Source: CAZEMR01 sp964513465
GTDB taxonomy: Bacteria; Bacteroidota; Ignavibacteria; Kapaibacteriales; UBA2268
Assembly (NCBI GenBank): GCA_964513465.1
Contig: CAZEMR010000020.1
Coordinates: forward strand, 1 to 47,884
Direction: 5' to 3'
DNA length: 47,884 bases
A program made the translations under genes and the position numbers. This document shows positions 7,805 through 16,149 of this stretch, in pieces (position 1 is the stretch's first letter; every line of letters starts with the position of its first letter). The notes beneath the pieces are model-generated. The model did not search any database. It was not told the DNA's origin and saw nothing but the letters and a program-made list of their open reading frames with translations.

Positions 7805-9637
7805 CTATTCCACCGTTACGCTTTTAGCCAGATTGCGCGGCTGGTCCACATCGCAGCCAAGATCGACAGCCATGTAGTATGCCAGTAGCTGTAGCGGTAT
7901 CACCGCCAGAATCGGATTAAGCATCGGCAGAGTATTGGGAATATAAATAATATGATCGGCCACATTCCGGATATTCTGGTCGCCATTGTTAGTGATCGCG
8001 ATTACTTTGCCCTTACGAGCGCGCACTTCCTCGATATTCAAAAGAATTTTGTCTTAAATATCGTCATGCGTGGCGATGAACACCCCGGGCATTTTCTCGT
8101 CGATCAGTGCGATCGGGCCGTGCTTCATTTCTGCTGCCGGATAGCCTTCTGCATGGATATACGAAATTTCCTTCATTTTTAATGCGCCCTCGGCTGCAAC
8201 GGGATAATTGAATCCGCGTCCGAGATATAAGAAATTCCTTGCATATGAGTATTTATGAGCAATCTCGCGGATTTCGTCAGCACTTTTGAATATCTGTTGC
8301 ACCTTGTCCGGTATTTTACTTAATTCTTTGGCTATGCGTATGCCCTCGACCGGTGAAAGATTCCTCATGCGCCCCAGCAACAGGGTAATCAGAGCGAATA
8401 CGGTCAATTGCGAAGTAAATGCCTTGGTCGAAGCCACCCCGATCTCCGGGCCGGCATGTATATAAATACCTGCGTCGGTTTCGCGTGCGATGCTGCTGCC
8501 CACCACGTTGACGATGCCAAGCACAGTCGCTCCGCGCTGGCGGGCCTCCTTGACTGCTGCAAGAGTATCGGCGGTTTCGCCGCTCTGGCTGATAGCGAAT
8601 ACCACGTCGTCGGGGCCGATAACAGGATTGCGATAGCGGAATTCCGAAGCGTATTCGACTTCGACGGGTATCTGGGCGATCTGCTCGATCATATATTCGG
8701 CTATAAGCCCCGCGTGCCACGAGGTGCCGCAGGCGGTAATTATAATCCGCCGGGCGGTGCGAAGCTTATCGAGTACATTGCGTAACCCTCCGAGCCTGGC
8801 GTTGCCTTCGTCCACCAAAAGACGGCCTCGCATTGCGTCAAGAATCGTAATCGGCTGCTCGTAAATTTCCTTAAGCATGAAATGCTCAAAGCCGCCTTTT
8901 TCAATTTGCTCGATGTCGAAATCCAGCTCGTGGATTTTGCTGATAGTGGTTTCGTTGTCGATCGTCTTTGTTTTGAATCCATCTCGCCGGACGATCGCCA
9001 TTTCGTTCTCGGTCAGGTAAATAACATGCTTGGTGTATTGGATAATCGAAGCGGCGTCCGAGGCGACGATGTATTCGTCCTCGCCGATACCCATAACCAT
9101 CGGCGAACCGCGGCGTGCGGCAATTATCGTATCCGGCTCGTAGGTCGATAGCGCCAGCAGGCCGAATGTGCCATCGATTTCGCCCAGGGCAAGTCGGACA
9201 GCTTCGGCGAGGTTGCCGATCTTGTCATAGATCGAGCCGATGAAAACGGCCAGCACCTCGGTATCTGTCTCGGATTTGAATGTATATCCGCTCTGCAGCA
9301 GTTTTTGCTTAAGCGGGATATAATTTTCGATAATACCGTTGTGTACAATCGTAATATTGCCGGAATTATCGCTGTGGGGGTGGGCGTTGACGTCATTCGG
9401 ATAGCCATGAGTTGCCCAGCGGGTGTGGGCAATACCGATTGTGGCTTCGAATTTTTCGTGGTCGATTAATCTGTTTAATTCGCTGACTTTACCTTTTTTC
9501 TTGATTGTGACGATTTTGTCATTTTCGAGAAGGGATAGTCCCGCCGAATCGTATCCGCGATATTCCATACGCGTAAGTCCGTTGATCAGAATCTCAGAGG
9601 CGTGTTGAGTGCCTACATATCCGACTATTCCGCACAT
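7805..9637 (-). pseudogene. glmS: Glutamine-fructose-6-phosphate aminotransferase, interrupted by an in-frame TAA
   Basis: GlmS makes glucosamine-6-phosphate from fructose-6-phosphate and glutamine, the entry to peptidoglycan and LPS amino sugars. The reading frame runs from ATG 9635-9637 (MCGIVGYVG; Cys2 is the catalytic nucleophile; GGAG lies just upstream) to 7805: 610 codons, against 609 aa in E. coli. The glutaminase domain, two SIS domains and the final LAKSVTVE motif are all present in one frame. Codon 528 is TAA (plus-strand 8054-8056), within ATHDDI-stop-DKILLNIEEV, where homologues carry a sense codon, often Tyr or Leu. One base change explains it and no frameshift is needed. A product ending there would lose the C-terminal ~80 residues, including part of the isomerase active site. 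Either a sequencing/assembly error or a real nonsense mutation; TAA ends many other genes here, so it is not recoded. Confidence 0.93.
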
Positions 9638-9688
9638 ATTTACTCCGCTATATTTACTCTTTTTTAATATCTGATTTTTAATGATTGA

Positions 9689-9719
9689 CAAAGATATTAA
9701 AGTTTCCGGCTTATATCAA
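9689..9719 (-). promoter_or_regulatory. Bacteroidota-type promoter of glmS
   Basis: On the minus strand TTG (9719-9717), a 20-nt spacer and TATCTTTG (9696-9689) match the -33/-7 consensus. Predicted initiation near 9683 leaves a leader of only about 45 nt, too short for a glmS ribozyme. Confidence 0.7.
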
Positions 9720-9813
9720 TCTTTAACTAAGACTAAAAAAAAATAAAATAATTTTACCGAAACAAAATTGTTCTTTATATTTTCGGCCAGCAATTCGCCA
9801 AAAACGGGAACAG

Positions 9814-11712
9814 ATGCAGTATAAATATACGAAATACCCTGCGCTCAGGATACTGATTATCGTGGTAGCTATCGCGATAATATCGGATATTGCAGGGCTT
9901 TCGTCAATCCAACTCATTCTTTCCGCTGCGATTGCCATACTGATTGCTTTCATTTCGTTTATTATGAAAAACCGGGTTATCGCATTCTATATGTTTGCAT
10001 CGGCCGCCGGACTGGCAATCAGCTCATCGGCTGCCGGGCTTGCGCACAATATGCCCGACAAAGTAATCCCCGAAATGCCGGCCATTGTCCGTGGCGAGGT
10101 CGCCGAGGTGCTCCGCCGCGAAGATAAATATATACGGATCATCGTCGACGGCTCAGTCGACGCCCGTGCCCTGCCAAAGCTCGAGGGCGAGCGCATTATG
10201 CTGATTATCACATCGCTCAATAAACGAAATCTGAATATAGAACCGGGCGCAGTAATCACCGCAGGCGCCAAAGTCAGACCGCCATCACCAAAGCAATTGC
10301 CCACGGATTTCCCCGAGCGGGACTACTTTCGCGCGCTCGATATTCAGTGGTTCGCACGCTCAACAGCAGCCCGGACAGCACTGATAGGGCGGCCATCAGG
10401 ATTTGAGCAATTAGTTAATAGTATTAACAGGGGAATACAATCTCTTAATAATAAGCTGTATCCCGCAGAAATTGCGGGCATTGTCAATGCGCTGACCACC
10501 GGCGACCGCACGGGAATTGCCCAAGTCACCCGTGACGCATTTTCTAAGGCGGGCACAGCCCATCTGCTCGCGGTCAGCGGTCTGCATACGGGGATTATCG
10601 CAGTGTTTGCCTTTCTGATAATCCGCCCGCTGAGACGCTCGTGGCTTCGCTTTTTGATATTTTCGATAATTCTCGGAATATTTATATTTATAACCGGGAT
10701 GCAGCCCTCGGCTTTGCGCGCGGGAGTGATGGCAATGGCATTTTTCATCGCGCGGGAATGGCAGCGACGTCCCGAGCCTGTCAATGTGCTTGCGTTTTCG
10801 ATACTGATATTGATCGCATTCGATCCTGCGCTGCTCTATTCGACGGGATTCCGGATGTCCGCAGGCGCAATACTCGGCATCAGCATTCTGTTCCGGCCAT
10901 TCTATGATTTTTGGAAAAAGATTTTCCGCGCGAATAATAAATTGACGAACTACATCGCCGGCTCGCTGGCTGCAACATTCTCGGCTTCAGCGATTGTGAC
11001 CCCGCTGGTGGCGCATTATTTCGGAGTATTTTCAATTATCTCGCCGCTAGCGAATCTCGTGGTCGTACCCTTGATGAGCGCCGGGCTTATATTCTCGCTG
11101 GTGGCGCTGCTGCTGGCGCCGGTGATTATGCCTATAGCCGGGCTTTATGCATCGGCGGCCGGGGCATGCATCAGCATATCGCTATCTATCAATGATCTTG
11201 CGGCGTCGCTGCCGGGGGCTTATCTCGAAGGCCACGGGCTGACCGCTCTGGCGGCATTGATATCGCTGGGGATTATATATATAATGACATCGCAAAAATT
11301 CCGCCAGATGGCCTTCCGCTGCGCCGCTGCTGCGATTTTGATTTCGCTTGCGCTTCCATTTTTCGGAAGCGATTCGCGGGAAGTCGAAATCCGGCCACGT
11401 CAGAATTATGTCGCGGTTATTCTGAATAATGTGGATACAACATATGCCGCGCTGTTCGATCGCCGGCCCCATGCCTATCCCGCGCGTGATCCCGGGATGG
11501 AGGAATACCTCGCCAATACAGACGGCCCGCTGCTTATCGCGACATCCGGGAATGCCTCAATCGCGGTTGCTGACCAGATAAAATATCGCAGAGATGTTAT
11601 CTCAGCCGAGCTTTCTATCGAAGATTTTTATTATTTTAAAAATATATTAAAAATGAATAAACATATTCCACAAATAATCGAATATAACTATGGCAGATTT
11701 CCAGATTATTAA
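9814..11712 (+). CDS. comEC: ComEC/Rec2-type DNA uptake channel protein
   Basis: 632 aa polytopic inner-membrane protein. The N-terminal membrane segments and soluble DUF4131-type region (about 1-190) are followed by the competence domain with the diagnostic GDRTGI...HLLAVSGLHTG segment (about 230-255) and roughly eight further hydrophobic helices. In transformable bacteria ComEC passes single-stranded DNA into the cytoplasm. The C-terminal metallo-beta-lactamase domain found in Bacillus ComEC is absent: after the last helix (about residue 515) only a short soluble tail remains, with no HxHxDH motif. The end overlaps the pgeF-like gene by 23 bp, so the two are probably translated from one message. 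It is divergent from glmS. Confidence 0.9.
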   Translation: MQYKYTKYPALRILIIVVAIAIISDIAGLSSIQLILSAAIAILIAFISFIMKNRVIAFYMFASAAGLAISSSAAGLAHNMPDKVIPEMPAIVRGEVAEVLRREDKYIRIIVDGSVDARALPKLEGERIMLIITSLNKRNLNIEPGAVITAGAKVRPPSPKQLPTDFPERDYFRALDIQWFARSTAARTALIGRPSGFEQLVNSINRGIQSLNNKLYPAEIAGIVNALTTGDRTGIAQVTRDAFSKAGTAHLLAVSGLHTGIIAVFAFLIIRPLRRSWLRFLIFSIILGIFIFITGMQPSALRAGVMAMAFFIAREWQRRPEPVNVLAFSILILIAFDPALLYSTGFRMSAGAILGISILFRPFYDFWKKIFRANNKLTNYIAGSLAATFSASAIVTPLVAHYFGVFSIISPLANLVVVPLMSAGLIFSLVALLLAPVIMPIAGLYASAAGACISISLSINDLAASLPGAYLEGHGLTALAALISLGIIYIMTSQKFRQMAFRCAAAAILISLALPFFGSDSREVEIRPRQNYVAVILNNVDTTYAALFDRRPHAYPARDPGMEEYLANTDGPLLIATSGNASIAVADQIKYRRDVISAELSIEDFYYFKNILKMNKHIPQIIEYNYGRFPDY

Positions 11713-12421
11713 ACCGAATATTTTTCCGCAAGATGAAGTAGCCGCCGGAATGACTCTAAAAAATGCAGATGTTTTCCCGCCTGCAGGATTTTCTATTTCT
11801 CCTGCGGAAATCATGGCCCCAATCGAAGCAAACCAGCACAGGCGCTATCTGGCAGAATATCTAGGAGCCGGACACAATTTCATGAAATTCCAAAAGCAGG
11901 TGCACGAGGATGATATCCGCGTGGTGGACGAATCCTCCGGCGAAGCTGAATCCGACGGACTTGCCACCTTCAGGCGAGGGATATTTCTCAATCTGACTCT
12001 GGCGGATTGCTGTGGAATTTTGATTTATGATCCGAAGGCTCCGGCGGTGGCTGCGCTGCATTCGGGATGGCGCGGCGCCCATCTGAATATCGCGGCAAAG
12101 GGTATCCGGAAAATGGGCGAGTGGTTCGCATCTAGCCCCGAAGATTTGCTGGTGTGGCTAACTCCATGCGCATCGGGCGAAAATTACGAGGTCGGCCCCG
12201 AGGTAGCAGAGTATTTCCCTGATTTCGCAAAATCAACAGATAATGAAAAATTCCTGCTCGATCTTCCCGGCGCTGTTCGCGCGCAGCTTATGGAAATAGG
12301 CGTGCCGAACGAAAATATCGAATCCGCCGGGATGTGCACAATAGCCGATGATCGCTTCCACTCATTCCGGCGCGAGAGAGGACTCAGCGGCCGAATGGCA
12401 GCATTTATCTCTCTTAAGTAA
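11690..12421 (+). CDS. pgeF: YfiH/PgeF-family protein (peptidoglycan editing factor, purine nucleoside phosphorylase-like)
   Basis: 243 aa, normal length for the family formerly called multicopper polyphenol oxidase. The conserved metal site is complete: QVHEDD (His72), LADCCG (Cys107) and HSGWRG (His124). The C-terminal CTIADDRFHSFRRERGLSGRMAAFI segment is also typical. E. coli PgeF prevents wrong amino acids from entering the muropeptide stem; other members show purine nucleoside phosphorylase/deaminase activity, so the exact role is open. The start lies within the comEC end (23-bp overlap). Confidence 0.9.
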   Translation: MADFQIIKPNIFPQDEVAAGMTLKNADVFPPAGFSISPAEIMAPIEANQHRRYLAEYLGAGHNFMKFQKQVHEDDIRVVDESSGEAESDGLATFRRGIFLNLTLADCCGILIYDPKAPAVAALHSGWRGAHLNIAAKGIRKMGEWFASSPEDLLVWLTPCASGENYEVGPEVAEYFPDFAKSTDNEKFLLDLPGAVRAQLMEIGVPNENIESAGMCTIADDRFHSFRRERGLSGRMAAFISLK

Positions 12422-12450
12422 ACCGTATAATTGATTGCAATATATAGAGA

Positions 12451-14949
12451 TTACTTCGGAAGCAAAAGGCTTTGAAGACGGAATTCTCCCGTTGGCCGGG
12501 GATGAGTCGGCATAGATATATATCCTCCATTCAGCCACAGCTGCACCTGATCGCCATAATTCGGACTCAGCGCATCGCCCGATGCGCCGCCCGGCAGAAC
12601 GGTATACACCAGTGTGTCCTCCATATCCGCTATAAATCTCATTGTAGCGCCAAGCACGACTTTATATGGCTCATATGCCCGCCATTCGGCGTTGTTGATA
12701 GTGGTCAGGCTGCCACCCATGGCGAAGGGGCCGAGTGTAACCGATGGCTTAATGAACTCCTGCCCGCTGAAGGCATGTTCGAGAGTAAGCTGGTGAATGA
12801 GTCCGTATTTCCATTCCTCGATGAGATTGGTGTTGAATACTGCTTTTAATTCGGTGACGGCATCCTTGAAGCTGCGAAGGATTATATAATCGCGGCGCTC
12901 TACATCGGGGGTTTCCCCGATGTTGTACCATTCGGAATAATAATCCGTAATAATCTCATGCATTTTCCGATGCGGAATAGACGAGATCATCGAATACTCT
13001 CTAAAAAGCCGATCGCCCAGATCATCTCGAAATGTATTGATCAGAAGCCGGCGGTAAAACTCACTGAAAATTGCCGCCGCCGGAGAGGATTCGCTCATTA
13101 TAAAGTCCCATGTCTCCAATTGCTTGTATGCCCGGCGTTCGGTGAAATCAAGCTGGAGATAAAATTCCCCGATTATCCCGTTTGTCACATCGAGAATATT
13201 TCGCGCATAGGGCGACAGCACATCCATCTGCATAAGCTGAGCGTCGCGGACGTAATATTTGTCGTATTCATAGAGAAGCTCTTCTATGCGGCGCGCTCGT
13301 GAAGGCGGCTCCCAATAGTCGGAAACAAAAAATGGCAGGTTGCGCGCGGTTTTGTTGTTTGCGCTCGCAACGAATCTGCTCCGGGGATTATATATATAAG
13401 GCAAATCTACGTTTCGGTGATAGCCGTCCCATCCGTAATCCTTCATCCAGGCGGGGTTGGGGATTGATGGCTGGCAGAGCGGCTGGCGTTTGGGAACAAT
13501 ACCCGATGGAATTATCCCGATATTCCCCTCTTTGTCCGCATAAGTGAAATTGACGCCAGGCGATCCCCATTTATCGGCTCCCTTGCGGAATTGCTCCCAG
13601 TTCCGAGCGGTATTAATCTCATAAAGCGCCGAAAGCTCATCGGTTGGCAGTTGGGCAGTCCAGCGGAAAGTGAGCGAATATTTATCAAAAAAAACTTCGC
13701 CGCTGCCTGGAAGTTCGAGCACCGGGCTGGAGCCTCGGAAAAGATGGAAGTCCGATATAATTGCGGATTTATCAGTATATCTGATATAATAAACCGTATC
13801 CAGTTCGTTGCGGATTTTAATCGTATCAGCTTTGAATCCGAGTTTATGTTTATTATCTTTTTCGTCGAAATAAAAATTGCCTGAGGAATCGATTTTCTCT
13901 ATAAAAAAGTCGCAATCGTCTATCATCAGATTGGTTATGCCCCAGCCGATGTAATCGTTTCGCGCCGATAGAAACAGCGGAACCCCCGGCAGGGTCAGCC
14001 CGGTTACGTTGAACCCCGGCGAAGTCGCATGAAGCTGATACCACGGCGCCGGCAGAGAAAAGGGGAGATGCGCGTCGTTTGCAAGTATTACCGAAGCCGT
14101 ATCAGAAGTGGATTTGCGCATTGCCCAGGAATTGCTTCCAATCGACGAGCCCCGGATGCCAAGCTGATCGCGGATGCGCGAGAATTCCCCGGAAAGCTCG
14201 CTGATTGCGGCAATTGCCCGATGCCATTCCGAATTCCGCGAGATCGATGAGTCCGCTGGCTTATATATATTTTGGTCTGGGGTCAGATCGGTTACAAATG
14301 GCCCTTCGTCCGGATAATCGGCAATCAGATCGAGCGCTTTTTCGATGCCAACGTGGTCTGCGATTTCCCCGATAGCAATATCGATCCAGAAGCTGATTCC
14401 AAGCTCGAGAGCCATCATCCGGCCTATGGCAAGGCAGTCGTGGGGCGACCATTTTTCGGGCTGATATTCCAGAGCGCCAAATTCGAAAGTAAGCTCATTG
14501 CGGTGGGATACTATATATGCATTAATTCCATTGCAATAGCTTTCGTAAATTGATTTTGTTTTTTTGCTTAACTTCGGATAAATATTATCCACAATACGGC
14601 CAATTCCCACTGCCCGCATGAACATATCCGCCTTAAGCGTCTGCCGGCCGAGAATCTCCGATAAACGCCCCATAGCGGTTCGCCGCCGTATTTCCATCTG
14701 CCAGAGCCGATCCTTCGCGTGGGCATAGCCAATGCCGAAGAACATATCGGATTCGTTGGCGGCGATCACATGCGATATGCCGTACGGATTTTCATATATC
14801 TTTATTGAGTCTGCGATTCCTGCAAATTCCGCATGAAACAGCTCCTCTTCTACCGATACTCTGGAGATATTCAGAGCAAATATCACAAAAGCCACAAGAA
14901 TAATTGCGAGGCTGATAGCAATAGCGGGCAATTTATTAATAAGGCGCAT
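12451..14949 (-). CDS. Penicillin acylase family Ntn-hydrolase
   Basis: 832 aa, the typical length of the S45 family. An N-terminal hydrophobic segment (about 8-27) is a signal or anchor. The alpha-chain motif GISHVIAANESDMFFGIGYAHAKDRLWQ is split here as GISHVIAANESD (57-68) and GYAHAKDRLWQME (74-86). The autoproteolytic site is G271-S272-N-S-W, making Ser272 the N-terminal nucleophile of the mature beta chain. The downstream GLTLPGVPLFLSARNDYIGWG and late HPRPTGEF... regions fit the family. Members cleave amides such as beta-lactam side chains or acyl-homoserine lactones; substrate here unknown. Its start codon overlaps the upstream epimerase stop (TAATG), so the two are translationally coupled. 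Confidence 0.92.
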   Translation of the reverse strand: MRLINKLPAIAISLAIILVAFVIFALNISRVSVEEELFHAEFAGIADSIKIYENPYGISHVIAANESDMFFGIGYAHAKDRLWQMEIRRRTAMGRLSEILGRQTLKADMFMRAVGIGRIVDNIYPKLSKKTKSIYESYCNGINAYIVSHRNELTFEFGALEYQPEKWSPHDCLAIGRMMALELGISFWIDIAIGEIADHVGIEKALDLIADYPDEGPFVTDLTPDQNIYKPADSSISRNSEWHRAIAAISELSGEFSRIRDQLGIRGSSIGSNSWAMRKSTSDTASVILANDAHLPFSLPAPWYQLHATSPGFNVTGLTLPGVPLFLSARNDYIGWGITNLMIDDCDFFIEKIDSSGNFYFDEKDNKHKLGFKADTIKIRNELDTVYYIRYTDKSAIISDFHLFRGSSPVLELPGSGEVFFDKYSLTFRWTAQLPTDELSALYEINTARNWEQFRKGADKWGSPGVNFTYADKEGNIGIIPSGIVPKRQPLCQPSIPNPAWMKDYGWDGYHRNVDLPYIYNPRSRFVASANNKTARNLPFFVSDYWEPPSRARRIEELLYEYDKYYVRDAQLMQMDVLSPYARNILDVTNGIIGEFYLQLDFTERRAYKQLETWDFIMSESSPAAAIFSEFYRRLLINTFRDDLGDRLFREYSMISSIPHRKMHEIITDYYSEWYNIGETPDVERRDYIILRSFKDAVTELKAVFNTNLIEEWKYGLIHQLTLEHAFSGQEFIKPSVTLGPFAMGGSLTTINNAEWRAYEPYKVVLGATMRFIADMEDTLVYTVLPGGASGDALSPNYGDQVQLWLNGGYISMPTHPRPTGEFRLQSLLLPK

Positions 14950-15938
14950 TATTTCATCCAGCCCTGTTCTTTATACCATCCGACGGTGTCGTGAATGCCT
15001 TCCTCGGCAGAGATTTTCTGCTGCCAGCCGAAGTCGCGGCGAGCCTTACCGACGGAGCATGTCCAGAAACTCTGGATAAAATCGATGCCCTTTTCGTAAT
15101 TGAACACAGGCGGCTTTTTCTGGAATCGGCCGAAAAATTCGCTCATTCCCGCCGCGGCCAGCACGAGGAAATGCGGCAGCTTCAGCTTGACGACGACCTT
15201 AGCGCCGGCGGCCTGTTGCATCCAGCCGATAAGCTGCGGCCAGGTATAGAATTGCTCCGATGAAATATAATACATTTCGCCGACGGTTTTGTCCGACTCG
15301 AGGCAATCGATTGTTCCGCGGGCAAGATCAGCGCCATGAATCAGGCTGACGTATTTCGGCTTCATTCCGATCAATGTGCCAACGCCACGGTTGACCGCCT
15401 GGAATACCGGATAGATTGCCGTATCGCGCGGCCCGTATACCGCGGGCGGCCGTACAATCGTGATCGGTATCCGGCCGGATGCTTTGCGTACTTCCTCTTC
15501 GGCGGCCAGCTTGCTTTTGGCGTATGCCGTCAGCGGCCGCGCGGGCTGATCTTCGGTAACCGGCCGGTCGAACGCAGGCGAAGGCCCGGCAACAGTCTGG
15601 CTGCTCATAAAAAGGAAGCGCTTAAGGCCGGGTGCTGCCTCGGTGGCGGCTTCGACGAGATTGCGTGTGCAGTCGCGATTGCCCAGCAGGAATTCCTCGT
15701 AATTGCGGGCGGCGGTAAGCCCTGCGATATGAACGATATAATCCACGCCCTCGACTGCTTTGATCAGCGATGCCTTGTCCGAGAGCGATGCTTCGACGAG
15801 TTCGATTGGTTTATCTTTCAGCCAGCGAAGGCTGCTGGTTTTGCGTATTGTGCAGCGGACTTCATAGCCGCGGCCGAGAAGCTGGTCTGCAACATGGCTG
15901 CCGATGAATCCGGTTGCTCCTGTGACTAATGCTTTCAA
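14949..15938 (-). CDS. NAD-dependent epimerase/dehydratase family protein
   Basis: 329 aa extended SDR. The N-terminal Rossmann motif TGATGFIGSHV begins at residue 5 if translation starts at the TTG at 15938, which has GAGG in the SD position; the upstream TTG at 15962 is a weaker alternative. Later motifs are HIAGLTAA, SSQTVAG (catalytic Ser/Thr) and YAKSK (Tyr-x3-Lys), then a C-terminal substrate domain. Relatives act on nucleotide sugars, dihydroflavonol-like compounds or 3-beta-hydroxysteroids, so the product is not determined. Only 1 bp overlaps the penicillin acylase gene downstream. Divergent from the sugar nucleotidyltransferase fusion. Confidence 0.88.
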   Translation of the reverse strand: MKALVTGATGFIGSHVADQLLGRGYEVRCTIRKTSSLRWLKDKPIELVEASLSDKASLIKAVEGVDYIVHIAGLTAARNYEEFLLGNRDCTRNLVEAATEAAPGLKRFLFMSSQTVAGPSPAFDRPVTEDQPARPLTAYAKSKLAAEEEVRKASGRIPITIVRPPAVYGPRDTAIYPVFQAVNRGVGTLIGMKPKYVSLIHGADLARGTIDCLESDKTVGEMYYISSEQFYTWPQLIGWMQQAAGAKVVVKLKLPHFLVLAAAGMSEFFGRFQKKPPVFNYEKGIDFIQSFWTCSVGKARRDFGWQQKISAEEGIHDTVGWYKEQGWMK

Positions 15939-15983
15939 TCCTGCCTCTGTATAATTATTCAAAAAATTAAATTAATGCAAAAT

Positions 15984-15991
15984 CAAACTTA
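15984..15991 (-). promoter_or_regulatory. Possible -7 element (TAAGTTTG) of the epimerase-acylase operon
   Basis: TAAGTTTG on the minus strand fits TAnnTTTG about 46 bp before the TTG start. The nearest TTG upstream is 23 nt away, longer than usual, so the promoter is tentative. Confidence 0.35.
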
Positions 15992-16021
15992 CTAATATCC
16001 TGAAAATATATAAACAATTTT

Positions 16022-16069
16022 AATCAAATACCGCAAAGAAGCGCATCAATTCCCGAAAAATATTTGATT
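16022..16069. promoter_or_regulatory. Spaced inverted repeat between divergent operons
   Basis: AATCAAATA (16022-16030) and TATTTGATT (16061-16069) are perfect 9-bp inverted arms 30 bp apart, in the 211-bp divergent region between the epimerase and the nucleotidyltransferase genes. This could be a two-site operator controlling both directions. No other structure was seen in this region. Confidence 0.3.
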
Positions 16070-16149
16070 TCGCCGCCTAAATTTTATAAATTGTCTCGTA
16101 CTCAATTGAATCCACATCTTTCAGTATATATATTTCCAGCGAGGTCGCT

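Noticed and set aside
9638..9813. glmS ribozyme/riboswitch upstream of glmS
   Set aside because: The predicted leader is about 45 nt and shows none of the ribozyme core; the rest of the gap is promoter and AT-rich DNA.
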